Both the position numbers and the translations under genes were made by a program. Source: Macrocystis pyrifera (lineage: Eukaryota; Sar; Phaeophyceae; Laminariales; Laminariaceae). From it: 64,000 bases of DNA. The notes beneath the pieces were generated by a model that made no database searches, had not been told where the DNA came from, and saw nothing but the letters and a program-made list of their open reading frames with translations. This document shows positions 36,790 through 63,000 of this stretch, in pieces (position 1 is the first letter of the stretch; every line of letters starts with the position of its first letter). The stretch covers positions 6,143,054 to 6,207,053 of the forward strand of contig JASSKH010000016.1 in assembly GCA_031763025.1 (NCBI GenBank), written 5' to 3'.

Positions 36790-36908
36790 TATTACGGGGG
36801 GGGTCCATAGTTAATACCTGGTAGGACCTATGGTATACATAAAAACCTATATATTTACCTATTTTTACTAACAAAATTTGGTTCTGTTAACTATGGACCC
36901 CCGTAATA
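36790..36908. mobile_element. TA-flanked MITE, family M1, copy 6 (carries TACCTGGTA)
   Basis: 119 bp with TTACGGGGGGGTCCATAGTTAA and TTAACTATGGACCCCCGTAA ends and TA flanks. Compared with other copies it has an inserted ATACCTGGT within the left arm, so the short word TACCTGGTA appears inside the element. Confidence 0.92.
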
Positions 36909-37636
36909 TCAATACCAGGTACCGGGTATACCGTGCTATACTGATATTAGTAGTGTCAACTGTGTTGTCAATAGTGTGCTTAGCATAGACCCCTATTGGT
37001 TAAATGAAGGGAAACCAAAGCAAACGAAAGAGCTATCCTGTTTTTCCCCTGGCCCGGACGGACGGTCATGGCTGAGGTCGTTTCCTGTCTTCACTTTGTT
37101 GGATTTGAAAAGTTATGAGACAACAAGCACAACATGGACATACACGTATGCATGCGACTACCTCATTATGTACGCGTATATCGCGTGCCGTACTTTCTTT
37201 TTTTTAGCGCCCCGGAGAGCGAGAGGACACCCCTGTCCACACTTATTTCTTATTTCTCAAGTCTTCGTGTACCGGTTCGAACCCGGTTCGTTTCTTCCAC
37301 CTTTGTCGGACCTGTCTCTGTCTGACCGTGCCGTCATCAAGCTGTGGTGGTTCACTCCGAGGATGTAGGCACCCGAGGGAGTCTAGATTTTATCTCTCCC
37401 GACTCAGGTAGTGTAGGAATTGAACCAAGTAAAGCCTCTCAATAGCCTCCCCAGCTTGACTCAGTACACGAGTCACCCTACCCTACCCATCTGGGCGTTG
37501 GTCCGCAGAAACAGTGCGAATTCTTTGATTGTCGGATGGCATACACAATGCCTGGTATTGTAATAATCAGTAGTTAGGATACTGTTAGCATATCCTAGTC
37601 AAAAGGTAATGTTGCCTTATCCGAACTATATTTTTA

Positions 37637-37769
37637 AACCCCTTTTAGGAGACCCAGCTATCCTGGGGACAAACTACTTTCAGACTTTTGAGTGTGGTAC
37701 AAAATATTTAGAATTTGAGCGATTTTGTCCCCAAACCGGACTGACTGCAGTCCTAAAAAAGGGTTAAGG
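37637..37769. mobile_element. MITE family M3, longer copy
   Basis: AAACCCCTTTTAGGAGACC at the left is mirrored by TCCTAAAAAAGGGTTAAGGGG at the right. The interior shares GACTGCAGTC, the reverse complement of CTCAAATTCTAA, and the ACAAACTACTTTC landmark with 30772-30868. Confidence 0.7.
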
Positions 37770-37783
37770 GGATTGCGTTGAGA

Positions 37784-38036
37784 GGCGTTCTACAATAGAG
37801 GTTCACGCTAAATTTTCTGAGGCTCCTCACTTGACCTTAAGGAGCTCCATACCTCACCCAAGAACTGACTTCAACTAAAAAACCGAATTGCATCCCGATG
37901 AACAATCTCATGGCCCAAGTATACAAAAACGTCATTTTTCGAAACGAGATTGACATTCCGACGATTTTGGGCTAAGGAGCCTCGTCATTCAGAAAAAAAA
38001 AAGCGGAAATGTGCTACCTCTATCGTAGAACGCGTC
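37784..38036 (+). mobile_element. MITE family M2, complete copy
   Basis: 253 bp. GGCGTTCTACAATAGAGGTTCAC at the left and GTGCTACCTCTATCGTAGAACGCGTC at the right form the inverted ends. The interior matches 11928-12184 over its whole length. Confidence 0.85.
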
Positions 38037-38139
38037 TTAACTCACCCTGATCTTCGTTTAGAGAGGATGTTGCCTTTTCTTGGACGAACCACACGACATA
38101 TCGAATGCTCGGACATGCCACATGCCACAGGGGACAGAG

Positions 38140-38812
38140 TGAAAAAAATAAACGAGTGTATTATACCTGGTATATATTATGTCATACTTCGTACATACTT
38201 GTCCGTTATTTGGTGGTCGTATCGCCTCCGGGTGACGATGTTACATGCATTGGGAGTTTGCCGCAGGGGGTTGTTTAGTTCGCCCCCCCCCCCCCCGGAG
38301 GCTCTCCAACGAAGCCTCCCAGCCTGTAGTATTATACCATATTCTTTTAAGAATAGGTATAGAAAAACGGGGGGGGGTACCAGGAGATGGGGACGCTTAA
38401 GGCGTTCGACGTATATGGTATAGTGAAAGTACGGAATGTCTTGACCGACTTAGAACGCCAGTTGACATCTATTTTTTTTTTTTTCTTCAGACCGCTAAGA
38501 CAAGGCCCACATTGCGACACGGTGGGGAAGGCTGACCGTGATTCGAGTCGGTGAATGCGATTGGAAATAAACATATCATGTTAACGTTCATTTACGTGTC
38601 TTTTGGACAGGGGTTTCCGCTTTGCTCTCCGGCGTTTGGAAGAAAAATAAAACGACGCGCCTCAAGACCCGACCTTCTGGGGGCCCTTCAGCTTATCATA
38701 AATTACCCGTCCGTCGGAGAAAAAAACAGGCCAAAGCCAAAAATAGGTATACCTACGCCGTTTGAGCCATTTATAGGTACACCATTTTTGGCGCTTAGGA
38801 AGAGGCTTCTAG
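38140..38812 (+). repeat. Diverged flanking repeat R1
   Basis: Shares ordered blocks with 56080-57087: ATGCATTGGGAGTTTGCC, AAGCCTCC.A.CCTGTAGTA, AAAGTACGGAATG, GTCTTTTGGACAGGGGTTTCC, CTTATC..AAA.TACCCG.CCGTCGGAG. The two differ at many positions and by indels, unlike the adjacent near-identical duplication. Confidence 0.75.
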
Positions 38813-39737
38813 CCCCCCCCTCTGATTGGCCAGCTCCATCGTGCCTACTGTAGTGTTGGCGGAAAATTTCCAGGTACATTTCTCTGTGTCTGCTCACAAC
38901 ACCCAGAGGACTCACACCCGTACGGCTGTGTGGCGGTAGGACTTCCTTCAGCTTATACTCACAGCGACAGCCGGCACTGAGTCAGACCGAACATGTGTTT
39001 TTAGGGTGTTTGAACGGTCACCTGCCGCTCCGGGCGGCGGTTCGAGGTGCATAACTGGCGGTAACAGGGGGTGAGGCTTGGTTGCGCGGCGCCGTCTCTA
39101 GTAGCTACGTAGTGCCTGTCATTTGGAGCAGAACAAATTTGTGGTGTACTTCACGTTTTGCGTACCCAAGTACGTTGGGAAGATTGGCCCCTGTACAGCA
39201 ATAGTCTACACCACCGGCTCAATACGCAAGAGTTGACCACGCACGTATGCTTAATACCAGCTAGCTTCTTTCAAGAGCGAAGAACAACGAAATCGGTCAA
39301 CAACCTATCGTTGGATTACGACGTGTTTTCGTGTACCACACCTCGCTCCCTCCATCCTTTCCTCCCACCTCCCTTGTGTACCCCCTCCCTGCCTCTGTCT
39401 CTCTGCCTCCCTCCCTACCTCCCTCTCCCATATGTTAGGCATCTCTCCTCCCCGCCCTCCTCCCTCCTCCCTCCTTGTTCACAGCAAAGATAGGGAAACA
39501 TCTCGCAAAAGGAGAGGGGTACCTAGAATAATTCCCTGTTTCCCCTAACTACGAAGGTGGTCATATTCGCACCCTGCCAGGACCTCGCCTGCACTCCCCC
39601 GTCTTTCGGCAGGACGAAGCGGCCACATCTAAAAGGCAAAAAAGAAAGAAAAAAGAACGAAAATACACACCCAAACAAAACAGGACGCCCCCCGAAGCCG
39701 GTCCGCCTGGGTACAGACCATCGCCGTGGTGACGGTC

Positions 39738-51778
<12,041 letters not shown>

Positions 51779-51831
51779 CGCGGAGAAGAGATCACACACT
51801 CCACGCAGCTCGGGAGATAGATACGATGTAA

Positions 51832-53762
<1,931 letters not shown>

Positions 53763-54943
53763 TAATATGTGTATTCAATGTCCAGCGATGCCGTCTGTGA
53801 AATCCACCTGAAGAGTATCCGCCCAGAGACGGAACGGACAGCCCTAGGCGCAGGGGTCGTCGACTGGTCGGCCTCTCTTGCTTTCTTTCTCGGTCGCGCT
53901 TCAAGAAGTAGACCCGGTATCCTATGATGTTGTAAGCGTTGGTGCGTTGGTTAAAATAAACGAACACGATACGCATCAACGATTAAGCATGTTTTGCATC
54001 CCCGCATTGATCTACAGTATCAAAACGCCTGAGAAATGAATACCAAACCAGTGCCGGAACAAAACATTTCCCATTGTTTTGAGCTCTTCTCGTGGTCATG
54101 TTCCGTACCAAGCTGCGTAGCCTAGGGGGGATTACAGCCTTCAGGCTAGCAAGGCTGCTCCCGCAATGCACTGGGCACATATATCTTCTATTGGGAAGGA
54201 CTCATTCTGCGACGTTGCAGTGCTTGTGGTGGGCGCACCTGCTATACCCGGTAGTTGTTTTTGCGTTTGGCGTTGAGCTGTGCATGTCATCCAGAGCATC
54301 CAGCATGTGATGCTAACATGCAGTCAAGTGCATTCGATAGCTGGTCATCTATCTGTGCCAGCGCAAGCGAGGAGTACCGCTGCATGGCCCACGACCATCC
54401 TGAATGCGACCATGGGGGTTGTTGTTTCGCGTATAGCCAAGGCGTGTTCTGGGCTGTACGCAAACAGAGGGCCCGAGACAGAGCATGGCGTAGTATTTTG
54501 CTTCACGCACACTGCTGCGTGCGGAGTTGCAGCCCTCAAAATCGAAAACAATGTGGAGTCAAATCGAAGGCTTTCTGACTCATGCGGGAAAATACTTTTT
54601 TTGGCCTGCCGACTAACTAAAGTCACTGGGAATATACTCGTAGACCAAACCTTATCTCTACGTACTGCTGTATAGATCCTCTCTTTTCCCGAGTGCTTTA
54701 CTGCTACTGCCGACTGGTGTCTCGGAATGTCACGACGCAAAAGGGGGGTCCTCTACTGACTTCAAGATTAGCTCACAAGATAGCCTGGGTGAACGATTGG
54801 CGGGTCATCCTTTCGTCAGCTGCAGAAAAAAATCATAATCTGCCTGACTGAGAATCCCGTAGTACATACAGGTACTAAGATTATTAGTACAGGTATTTTC
54901 CGGTGTCGGGGCCTCTGGCGTCTGCACCCACCCTCTCGGCTGT

Positions 54944-55266
54944 GTTTTTTACTCATCACTTTCACTTTTCAGCCTAATTCGTAAGAGGTTTTAACCTCGA
55001 CGACCTTCTGGACAAGCCGTGGTCACAGGTGTCTTCCATTCTCCCCCCCGGTACGTGCCTTTATTTTTTATCGCGCATAGGGTTCAGCATTCCCACTGCT
55101 CGTCGATTTTCATCGAATGTAGCTAACTCACGCTCTCGCGCTTTCCGCTGATCAATCTCTTTTATGCAAGAAGAAGCCCCGACGAGCATGCACTCGGTGA
55201 GACTTGAACCCACGAAATTGATCTTGATAGGCACGCGGACCACCTACCAAGCCACCGGGGACGCCG
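54944..55266 (-). mobile_element. tRNA-derived SINE, copy D
   Basis: Reverse copy with the same landmarks as A-C. The head ends GCCACCGGGGACGCCGGC on the plus strand. The A-rich tail is short. Apart from this SINE and a family P unit, 53.77-56.08 kb shows no gene. Confidence 0.92.
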
Positions 55267-55662
55267 GCTGTGTAGGGCACCTTGTCGGTGAGGGGGGCAT
55301 GAGGAGAGGGGCGGGCGTGTAAGCCACATGCAAGCACGCTCGCGCAGCTATAGTCGCGGACGGCTCGGGATAACAGCTACACAAGTTCAGGGACTGGGCA
55401 AACAAATGTTTAGGTAGCTTGGTGTGGGTGGGGAGGTGTTGGTCTTGCTCGGGTTGGGGTAGAGCTGGGTTGGGCTTTGTGTTGTGTATACGAGTGTTCC
55501 CCCCCCCCCCCCCCCGTCAGGAGATGGATGGTGGCCACAAAAGGCGAAACAGGAAGGGGATGAGATAAGCCAAACATGTTTCATGTATAGTATGGAAAAA
55601 AACGTAACAAGCCCCCAAATGTTAATGTTGGAGGCGTCTGTCTCTATGTGGGGTAGGAACGG

Positions 55663-55749
55663 TGCTCCGTCTCGAAAGGGATGCGTGGTCAATGGTCAAA
55701 CGACTAAGGCATGCAACAAATGAGTACCCCCCCCCCCCCCCCCCCCCCC
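55663..55749 (-). repeat. Family P repeat (subfamily 2) next to a C tract
   Basis: Reads on the minus strand as a G23 run, then TACTCATTTGTTGCATGCC, TTAGTCGTTTGACC and TTTCGAGACGGAGC. Another C17 run is at 55499. Confidence 0.88.
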
Positions 55750-56017
55750 GGTGTGGAATCGATGGTCCCGGGAGGAGAAAGGGGCCCGCTTGCCGTTGCT
55801 TTGGGGGGCTTGGGGGTCTACCACGACTCGCCCAGCCCCGCCCCGTCCGGGTGTAACTCCCACCACCTCATTGTGTTGCCCAATTATTCTGCAGTGTTGC
55901 AGTGCGCTGTATAGGTGGCAATGAGCATCGAAGGAGAATCGCATGTTCGATATGTACGATACAATATACCAATAAACAACAAAGTAAATGGATGCGATTT
56001 CGATCGTAGTCGATGCG

Positions 56018-56048
56018 AGTACGTACGTACGTACGTACGTACGTACGT
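56018..56048 (+). repeat. (ACGT)n microsatellite
   Basis: Seven ACGT units, perfectly self-complementary, in intergenic DNA. Confidence 0.93.
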
Positions 56049-56079
56049 CGAAACAACGAAACGTTCAGAATCATCATAA

Positions 56080-57087
56080 AACACACGCGGGGATGTGGAT
56101 ACCAGGGGCTGGGAAAAAACGCGCGCTCAATAAAATATCACGCTTGACTGTTATTTTAGTGTTCTTATCCTCTTTGGGTGAAGATGAGATATGCATTGGG
56201 AGTTTGCCTCTGGGGGTCCTAAAGTCGCCCTCCCCCCACCCCCCCTCAACAAAGCCTCCTAACCTGTAGTAGAAGACATTATACCTTGTCGAAAAACGGG
56301 GATGCCAGGGGAGGGAGGGTACAAACGCGTCCAACCTATACGTACGATGTATCGAAAGTACGGAATGCCCTGAGACTGGCCAAAATCAGACCGTCAACTG
56401 ACATTTATTTATGCTTCGTTATATTTCTTTCGAGACGGCCAAGACAAGGCCCCGCATAATGGAGAAGTCCAACCGGGATCGAGCTGGTGCACGCAATCAA
56501 ATCAATTTTTATGTCAACGTTCGTTCAGGTGTCTTTTGGACAGGGGTTTCCTTCCGCCTTGCTCTCCACAGGGCTGGGGGCAAAAACAATCGACGCATTA
56601 GACCCCAACTTTTGGGGGGGGGGGCTTCTGCTTATCGCAAACTACCCGCCCGTCGGAGGGATATCGAAAGGACGAACGCCTAAAACAGGTATGCATTTGG
56701 TTGTGCTGCTCCTCCGACGGAGGCCAAAACTAGGTGTACCAGGTACCAGGAGTGGCCGAACGACAACAAGACCAAACGACACCACGGTAAGGTATTAATC
56801 GTCACTCCTGTAGAGGTCATGCCTTTGAAAAAAGCGAAGTTTTACATCATACGTGGTGGGGTAAGATTCTGGACGATTATACGAAAAGTGTTTAGTTTTT
56901 CCAACAATTGATTTTACTCGTTTTCAGCATGCTCCCCTCCGTCTGGGTCTCGAAGATTGATACAGATACAGTGGGGTGTCGGATTTTATTAACTTTACGT
57001 GCACCCCTCGATGAAGTTACGTATGCCGTTCAAGCCATGTATATGTACGGCAGGTACACCACATGCCACGCTCAGAAAAAGCCTTCC
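56080..57087 (+). repeat. Diverged flanking repeat R2 at the duplication junction
   Basis: Counterpart of R1 (38140-38812), with extra sequence. At about 57087 (AGCCCCCCCCCCTCTGATTGG) the match to the region after R1 becomes near-identical, marking the likely crossover. Confidence 0.75.
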
Positions 57088-60000
57088 AGCCCCCCCCCCT
57101 CTGATTGGCCAGTTCCATCGTGCCTACTGTAGTGTTGGCTGAAAAGTTCCAGGTACATTTCTGTGTCTACTCACAACACGGAGAGGACTCACACCCGTAC
57201 GGCTGTGTGGCGGTAGGACTTCCTTGAGCTTATACTCACAGCGACAGCCGGCACTGAGTCAGACCGAACATGTGTTTGTACGGGGTTTGAACGGTCACCT
57301 GCCGCTCCGGGCGGCGGTTCGAGGTGCAAAACTGGCGGTAACAGGGGGTGAGGCTTGGTTGCGCGGCGCCGTCTCTAGTAGATACGTAGTGCCTGTCATT
57401 TGGAGGAGAACAAATATGTAGTGTACTTCACGTTTTGCGTACCTCAAGTACGTTGGGAAGATTGGCCCCTGTACACCAATAGTCTACACCACCGGCTCAA
57501 TACGCAAGAGTTGGCCACGCACGTATGCTTAATACCAGGTAGCTTCTTTCAAGAGCGAAGAACAACGAAATCGGTCAACAACCTATCGTTGGATTACGAC
57601 GTGTTTTCGTGTACCACACCTCGCTCCCTCCATCCTTTCCTCCCCCCCCTCCCTTGTGTACCCCCTCCCTGCCCCTCTGTCTCTCTGCCTCCCTCCTTAC
57701 CTCCCTCCCCCATATGTTAGGTATCCCTCCTCCCCTCCCTCCTCCCTCCTCCCTCCTTGTTCACAGCAAAGAGCATTGTGATAGGGAAACATCTCGCAAA
57801 GGGAGAGGGGTACCTAGAATAATTCCCTGTTTCCCCTAACTACGAAGGTGGTCATATTCGCACCCTGCCAGGACCTCGTCTGCACTCCCTCGTCTTTCGG
57901 CAGGACGAAGCGGCCACATCTAACAGGCAAGAAAGAAAGAAAAAAGAACGAAAATACACACCCAAACAAAAACAAGACGCCCCCCGAAGCCGGTCCGCCT
58001 GGGTACAGACCATCGCCGTGGTGACGGTCTTAGCATCGCATAGCAGAGATATGTAGACCAATGCCACCTTCGCGACGCTTGCGTGTCTTAGCTTTACGGT
58101 GAGCCTTCTTCTCTGCCACCGAAGGGATAGAAGCGACCGCCCCACGGGTGGGTGGTGACACAGTAGTCTGGGAAGGCGTTGGTGGTGCTGGCGAGGCATT
58201 AGTCTGTGCTGGTGGTGTCGGTGCTGGTGACGCTGGCGGTATCGGCTGCACCGGGGATGGAGTCGAAGAAGCGCGTACCTGTATACCCACAAATGGAGTA
58301 ATGGCAGAAGTCAACGAGAACAAAGGGGGCCAAGAAAGAGTCTGGGTTAGTCATGCCGCCAGTAGAGCGCCGTTTCTCCCAAAGGGGTTTTGATTTATTG
58401 GTGTCATACGGCAAACATGTTCCGAAGGGGCGAACATGGTTGAGAACTCAGAATAGCTAATATTTAACGAATTGCAGGAAACAAGATGCTCTGTGAAGCG
58501 AAGCATGCTATTCTACTGTATATGCGAACAGTGCTGTAGAGAGGCTACAGCAGTACCTATATACTGAAATACATCAGGTTCCAACGAAACACTAGGAGCT
58601 CAATACCCCGCACAACACAGGAAAAAGATAAAACCTACAGTAAGTAGTCCCTGTTGAACAACCCCCTCGGGTCAATAGAATAGACATGCATGTAACAGTC
58701 TACTTCAACGTAACTGGGATCGCAAGAGAATAGGGCACTTCCTCAGCTAAAGAAGCCTACGTACGATACAAACAATCGCCAGTCACAAAGATGTTGGGCC
58801 CACACTTTACCCCCCCCTGCCGCACTGCTGTAGTGGTGTGCGACAAGCGTGTGCTTCTGTTTCTCCGCCGCGTCGGCAGCTCTAGACGCAAAGCAAAATC
58901 GCCAAGGCAAGGCTGTGGTTCGGATTGTGTCGTATCTGCCCTATAACACCCCCCCAAAAAAAAAAACACATCGTAGCTGTCACATCGTGGCAACCACCGA
59001 GAGGGAATGCTATCAGGGGTCTCCCATTGCTCGATCGGTGAAGACAATACTTCATTAAACAAAAGAGGGGCCGTCCAAGCGCCGCTGCGGATACTGCATT
59101 CGTTCAAGCGTTTGGGCTCTAGCCTTAAGCTGCCGCGCGAATAGACTATAGCGTACCTCCTGCCCTGCTTCTAGTCCGAGCTCGTCGGTCACCACGATCC
59201 AAATCGACACTATCGCGGCCAGTATGAAGACACTGGCAGTCAAAACAGTCGAGTCCACGAGCGCTGAGCTGACACTCCCCGCCAGCTCGAACAAGAAGAG
59301 CACGGCCAGCCAGATCATAGTCGCCGCGAGCTTCGCCAGCAAGACTACTCCGAGCCATAAGATAGTCAAGAGGAGCACTGCCACCCACGTCATGGATGCC
59401 GAGAGTTTGCCGAGCGAGACTATGGCGGGCCATGCATTCAACGCGAAGAGGCCATCGAGGGCCTGCGACGATGTCGCCATCAGGCACACAAGCATCCAGC
59501 GTAATGCCCATACGGGCTTGCATGTCTCCCGGTAGCGAGACATCCACGACATCCACGTCCACGCTACGAGAAGTCTCGCTGAGAGAAAGGCCCACGGTAC
59601 CAGTGCTTCAGACAGGGAGGCAGAGTCTAGCTCGAACCAGGGGGGATGAGTCTGGAGGACTGGTTCGTGCGACGGAATCACCTACATGCGCCGGACGAGA
59701 TGGAGATGGAAACACACAGACAGCGCCAGAGAGGGAGAGGGACAGGGAGAGAGAGAGGGAAAGGGGAGCTATGTGAAAAAATATAGAGAGATAGAGAGAG
59801 CATCGTGGGGAGGAGAAAATAGCCACCCTTAGCGAGTTTTGAAGCCTCATAAAAAAGTCAAACAACGATGCACTTACTAACAGCGGGAGCGGGGAAGGCA
59901 ACACAAGACATTGGGGGCAAGCTATTGACGCCAAATCGGACACAACAATGGCTTGCACCGACGTACTGTATGCACCACACTCGCAGTGGTTCATGATGAG

Positions 60001-63000
60001 TACCTCCTGGGCACCCTGGTTCCAGCTTGTGCTCCGTCCAGCATGGTTGCTGCACGAGGTCGCTTGCAGCAAGCCATACCCAAGTACTGGCCCGGTTGTG
60101 GGACTACACCAACTCTACTCAGCAGCCCTCACGTTTACGCTGCCGTATATTTCCGCCAGCCACGCAGAGTGTAATGCAAGAGGCTTTTCGTTAGCTGGGA
60201 GGAGTTTAGATAAGCTGACAAGGGTTCAGATAAGCTCAGAGGGGGACACGTCAAGACCGGGGTGTCCTTGAACTTAATCAAGGTTTTCCCCTGTTTCGAT
60301 ACGAATGAAGAAAGTCAGGTGGATGGTGTGTACCCTCTGCTGTCAACATTGTCATGTACGTGGAAAAGGTGGTGGTGTGGCATCAGGGTTATGTTATCGC
60401 CTACTACAGTAGGTTTCGAGGGCCATATACTTAATGTAGTATAATACCGCACGATTAACATGGTCAACAAGAATTTCTCACCGATGCGTCAACGATGGTT
60501 TGAATCGATTCCTCAGCGGAAGCCCCGGCGACCTCTGGCGTGTGGGGGAGATAGAGCGCGCTGGCAGTCCGACGTGCATGGCGCGCCGCCAGAATCGCAT
60601 CAAACATGTACCTGCGGTGAGTGGACCGGTGAAAACACAGAATAGTGCGTGACGGTTTATTACGTATCAGACATTTCTGTAACGTTCCCACATTTTATTT
60701 GTCCATAGTAGGAGAGAGTTACTGCTGCCGACAGATCTTCTCACCATTACTACAATACAGCATCACGTTGAAACACAAGAGGCAAGCGTCAATTGTCCGG
60801 TACCCGACATGCACACAAACAACAGGCGACACTATCAGATGCCTGGTAGGATCAGGTGCTTATTAGGGCAGTACATCCATATCATAACACGCGAGACGCT
60901 TTCATATAACCACGCTGCTCCAACAGTAGTGCGGTAGGAAGCACGTGTAAAGACAAGACGCCAACGAGCCTTCTACGTACTGGACTATTTGTCCGGGTAA
61001 ATGGTCGAACCACAGCTATTCAGCTATTAATAGTGTCATTCTCCTTTACAAAAACGCCCTCTCCGGCTTGGGTGTACCGTCATTTGGTGTCCGTGGACAC
61101 GTCGGATTCATCGGCAGTCAATTACAAAAACTGGCAAAACTACGACTGGTGATGGTCGTCTTGCACCGTATCGGAAATGCCATCGATAAGGCTGTCATAT
61201 AGGCGAAAAAATCAACGCGGTTGTCACTACCAAATTCATCTCCCTCGCTACACCTTGGGGTATACAGGTGCGGGCGATCAGCCCTCAGACGAAAGGTACC
61301 GAGTGTAAACCCTGACAACTACCATCGAGGCTTTGCGGGGTCTCTCTCGCACGAGTTTTTTCAACACCTTCCAACCCCGACCGCTGACGAGGAACGTGTG
61401 AGGTCTCGCACGCGTTTCACAACACCGCCTACTTCCAACAAGCTTACGTTCGGTAGGTTTCATCCAAGAGCAGATCACCTGCCTACAGCGCGCGAACAGG
61501 CTTTTCGCAACTCCCCTCACCTTTCCCCTGCATGGTTGCGGTCAAGCACGCGGGGCAGCCTGTAGCAGCACCAGCAAGGTGCCACAGTCGTCCCGTAAAG
61601 CTTCTCCGGATAAGTCCACACTACCATGGCTCCAGGCTCAGCGGAAGGAAGGGCCTCGTCGAAAGCAGAGGCACGGGCAGGAGATACCCACAGCACAAGG
61701 GCTCTAGCGTCGGCATGAGAACGAGCCTGTGGAGTATATACATGGGAGATGGGAGGGGCAGAACCAGCACCATCGTAAGGGCGGTGGGAAGCACGTTTCA
61801 ATGCGATTCTTGCTTTGTGACAACCGCCTACCAGATATTCAGTGACCGCTGCTGACGCGCGGAAGACACCCACTTGGTATATCATATTTTCAGGTCACCT
61901 CAAACCTCGTACATTCCGCGGCCTTCGTTACCATGGGAACATGCGATATACCTGGAGTACCGGTTGCCCAGGCGACGGAGAATTCGGAAATATGCAAAAG
62001 GTGGGACGCTTTTTCTGGGTGTAAAAGGAGGAGAAGGAGAAGGTGAAAGAAACCACAACTCCTTTTCATCCGATGCTTGAGTATACGTTTATCATAGACG
62101 ATACCTCGTGACTGGTATCATCGGTCGATTTTGAAAGCAAAGCCTTGTGTGCGAAGCGATAAAAGCTCGGCAACACGAATCATCACCTGGCACTAAAGGC
62201 CAGCTTCGCTCTCTATTGGAAGCTACCAACAGCTACTATTGTTATTGCAGCTATGGGCGGTTTATTTTCATGCTAAGCGATACGTACGCTAGGCGTCGAA
62301 CCGCCCATGAAGGAAAGCATCAGAGAAAATTCAGAACATACTACTGCAAGTCGGGGGGATCGGGCTATCATACCGTGCCGTTGACCGTCGCATCATGCGG
62401 TGGCCGAAAACCAAAGCAGTGGTAGACTACTACGCTTCTCTCCGGCGGGACGCAATCGTTTATCGTTTGGGAAAAGAAAACAACTCTGCCCACGTGTTTT
62501 GAGCTTTGAAGGTCCAGGTTCGCTTACAGCAGGCCTCGTAACTCTCAACGAATCAGACTGGTGATAAGAGTAGCTTCCGAGGCGAATGTGTGCGGTGTGC
62601 GTTGTCTTATCAAGATAATAGTCATTACCGTCATTTCTACTCATAGAAACCCGGGGTCTCTGCACTGATATATTTTCTCCTACAACCGCCGTGGTCACAA
62701 GCTACGAACCACATAACAATACTAGTAGTCAACAATGGCGTAAAAAAAAACAAACCAAAAATAAAATTTTGAAAAGCGGGGAGGGGAATGACCAATAGTA
62801 AACCGGGGCTAGCAACCACAGGCGAGGCTGTTGCTTTCGGGTAAAACTTATTGCATGGCAACACGAATGTAAACGAAACTGTAACTGTTACAAGACCCAT
62901 TGTGCGAGCCATAGTACTTGCGAATGGCTCCAGAAAAATAACTTCTGAAACCGCAAGCCCACACAAAAAAATTGAAGAATCGCTCTAGATTCCTGCGCGC

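Noticed and set aside
59840..60072. Possible extra exon (GAQEV..MNHCECGAYS) of the duplicated gene
   Set aside because: The exon chain 60482 to 59681 is already in phase without it, its acceptor has no pyrimidine tract, and the two copies differ here by frameshifting indels.
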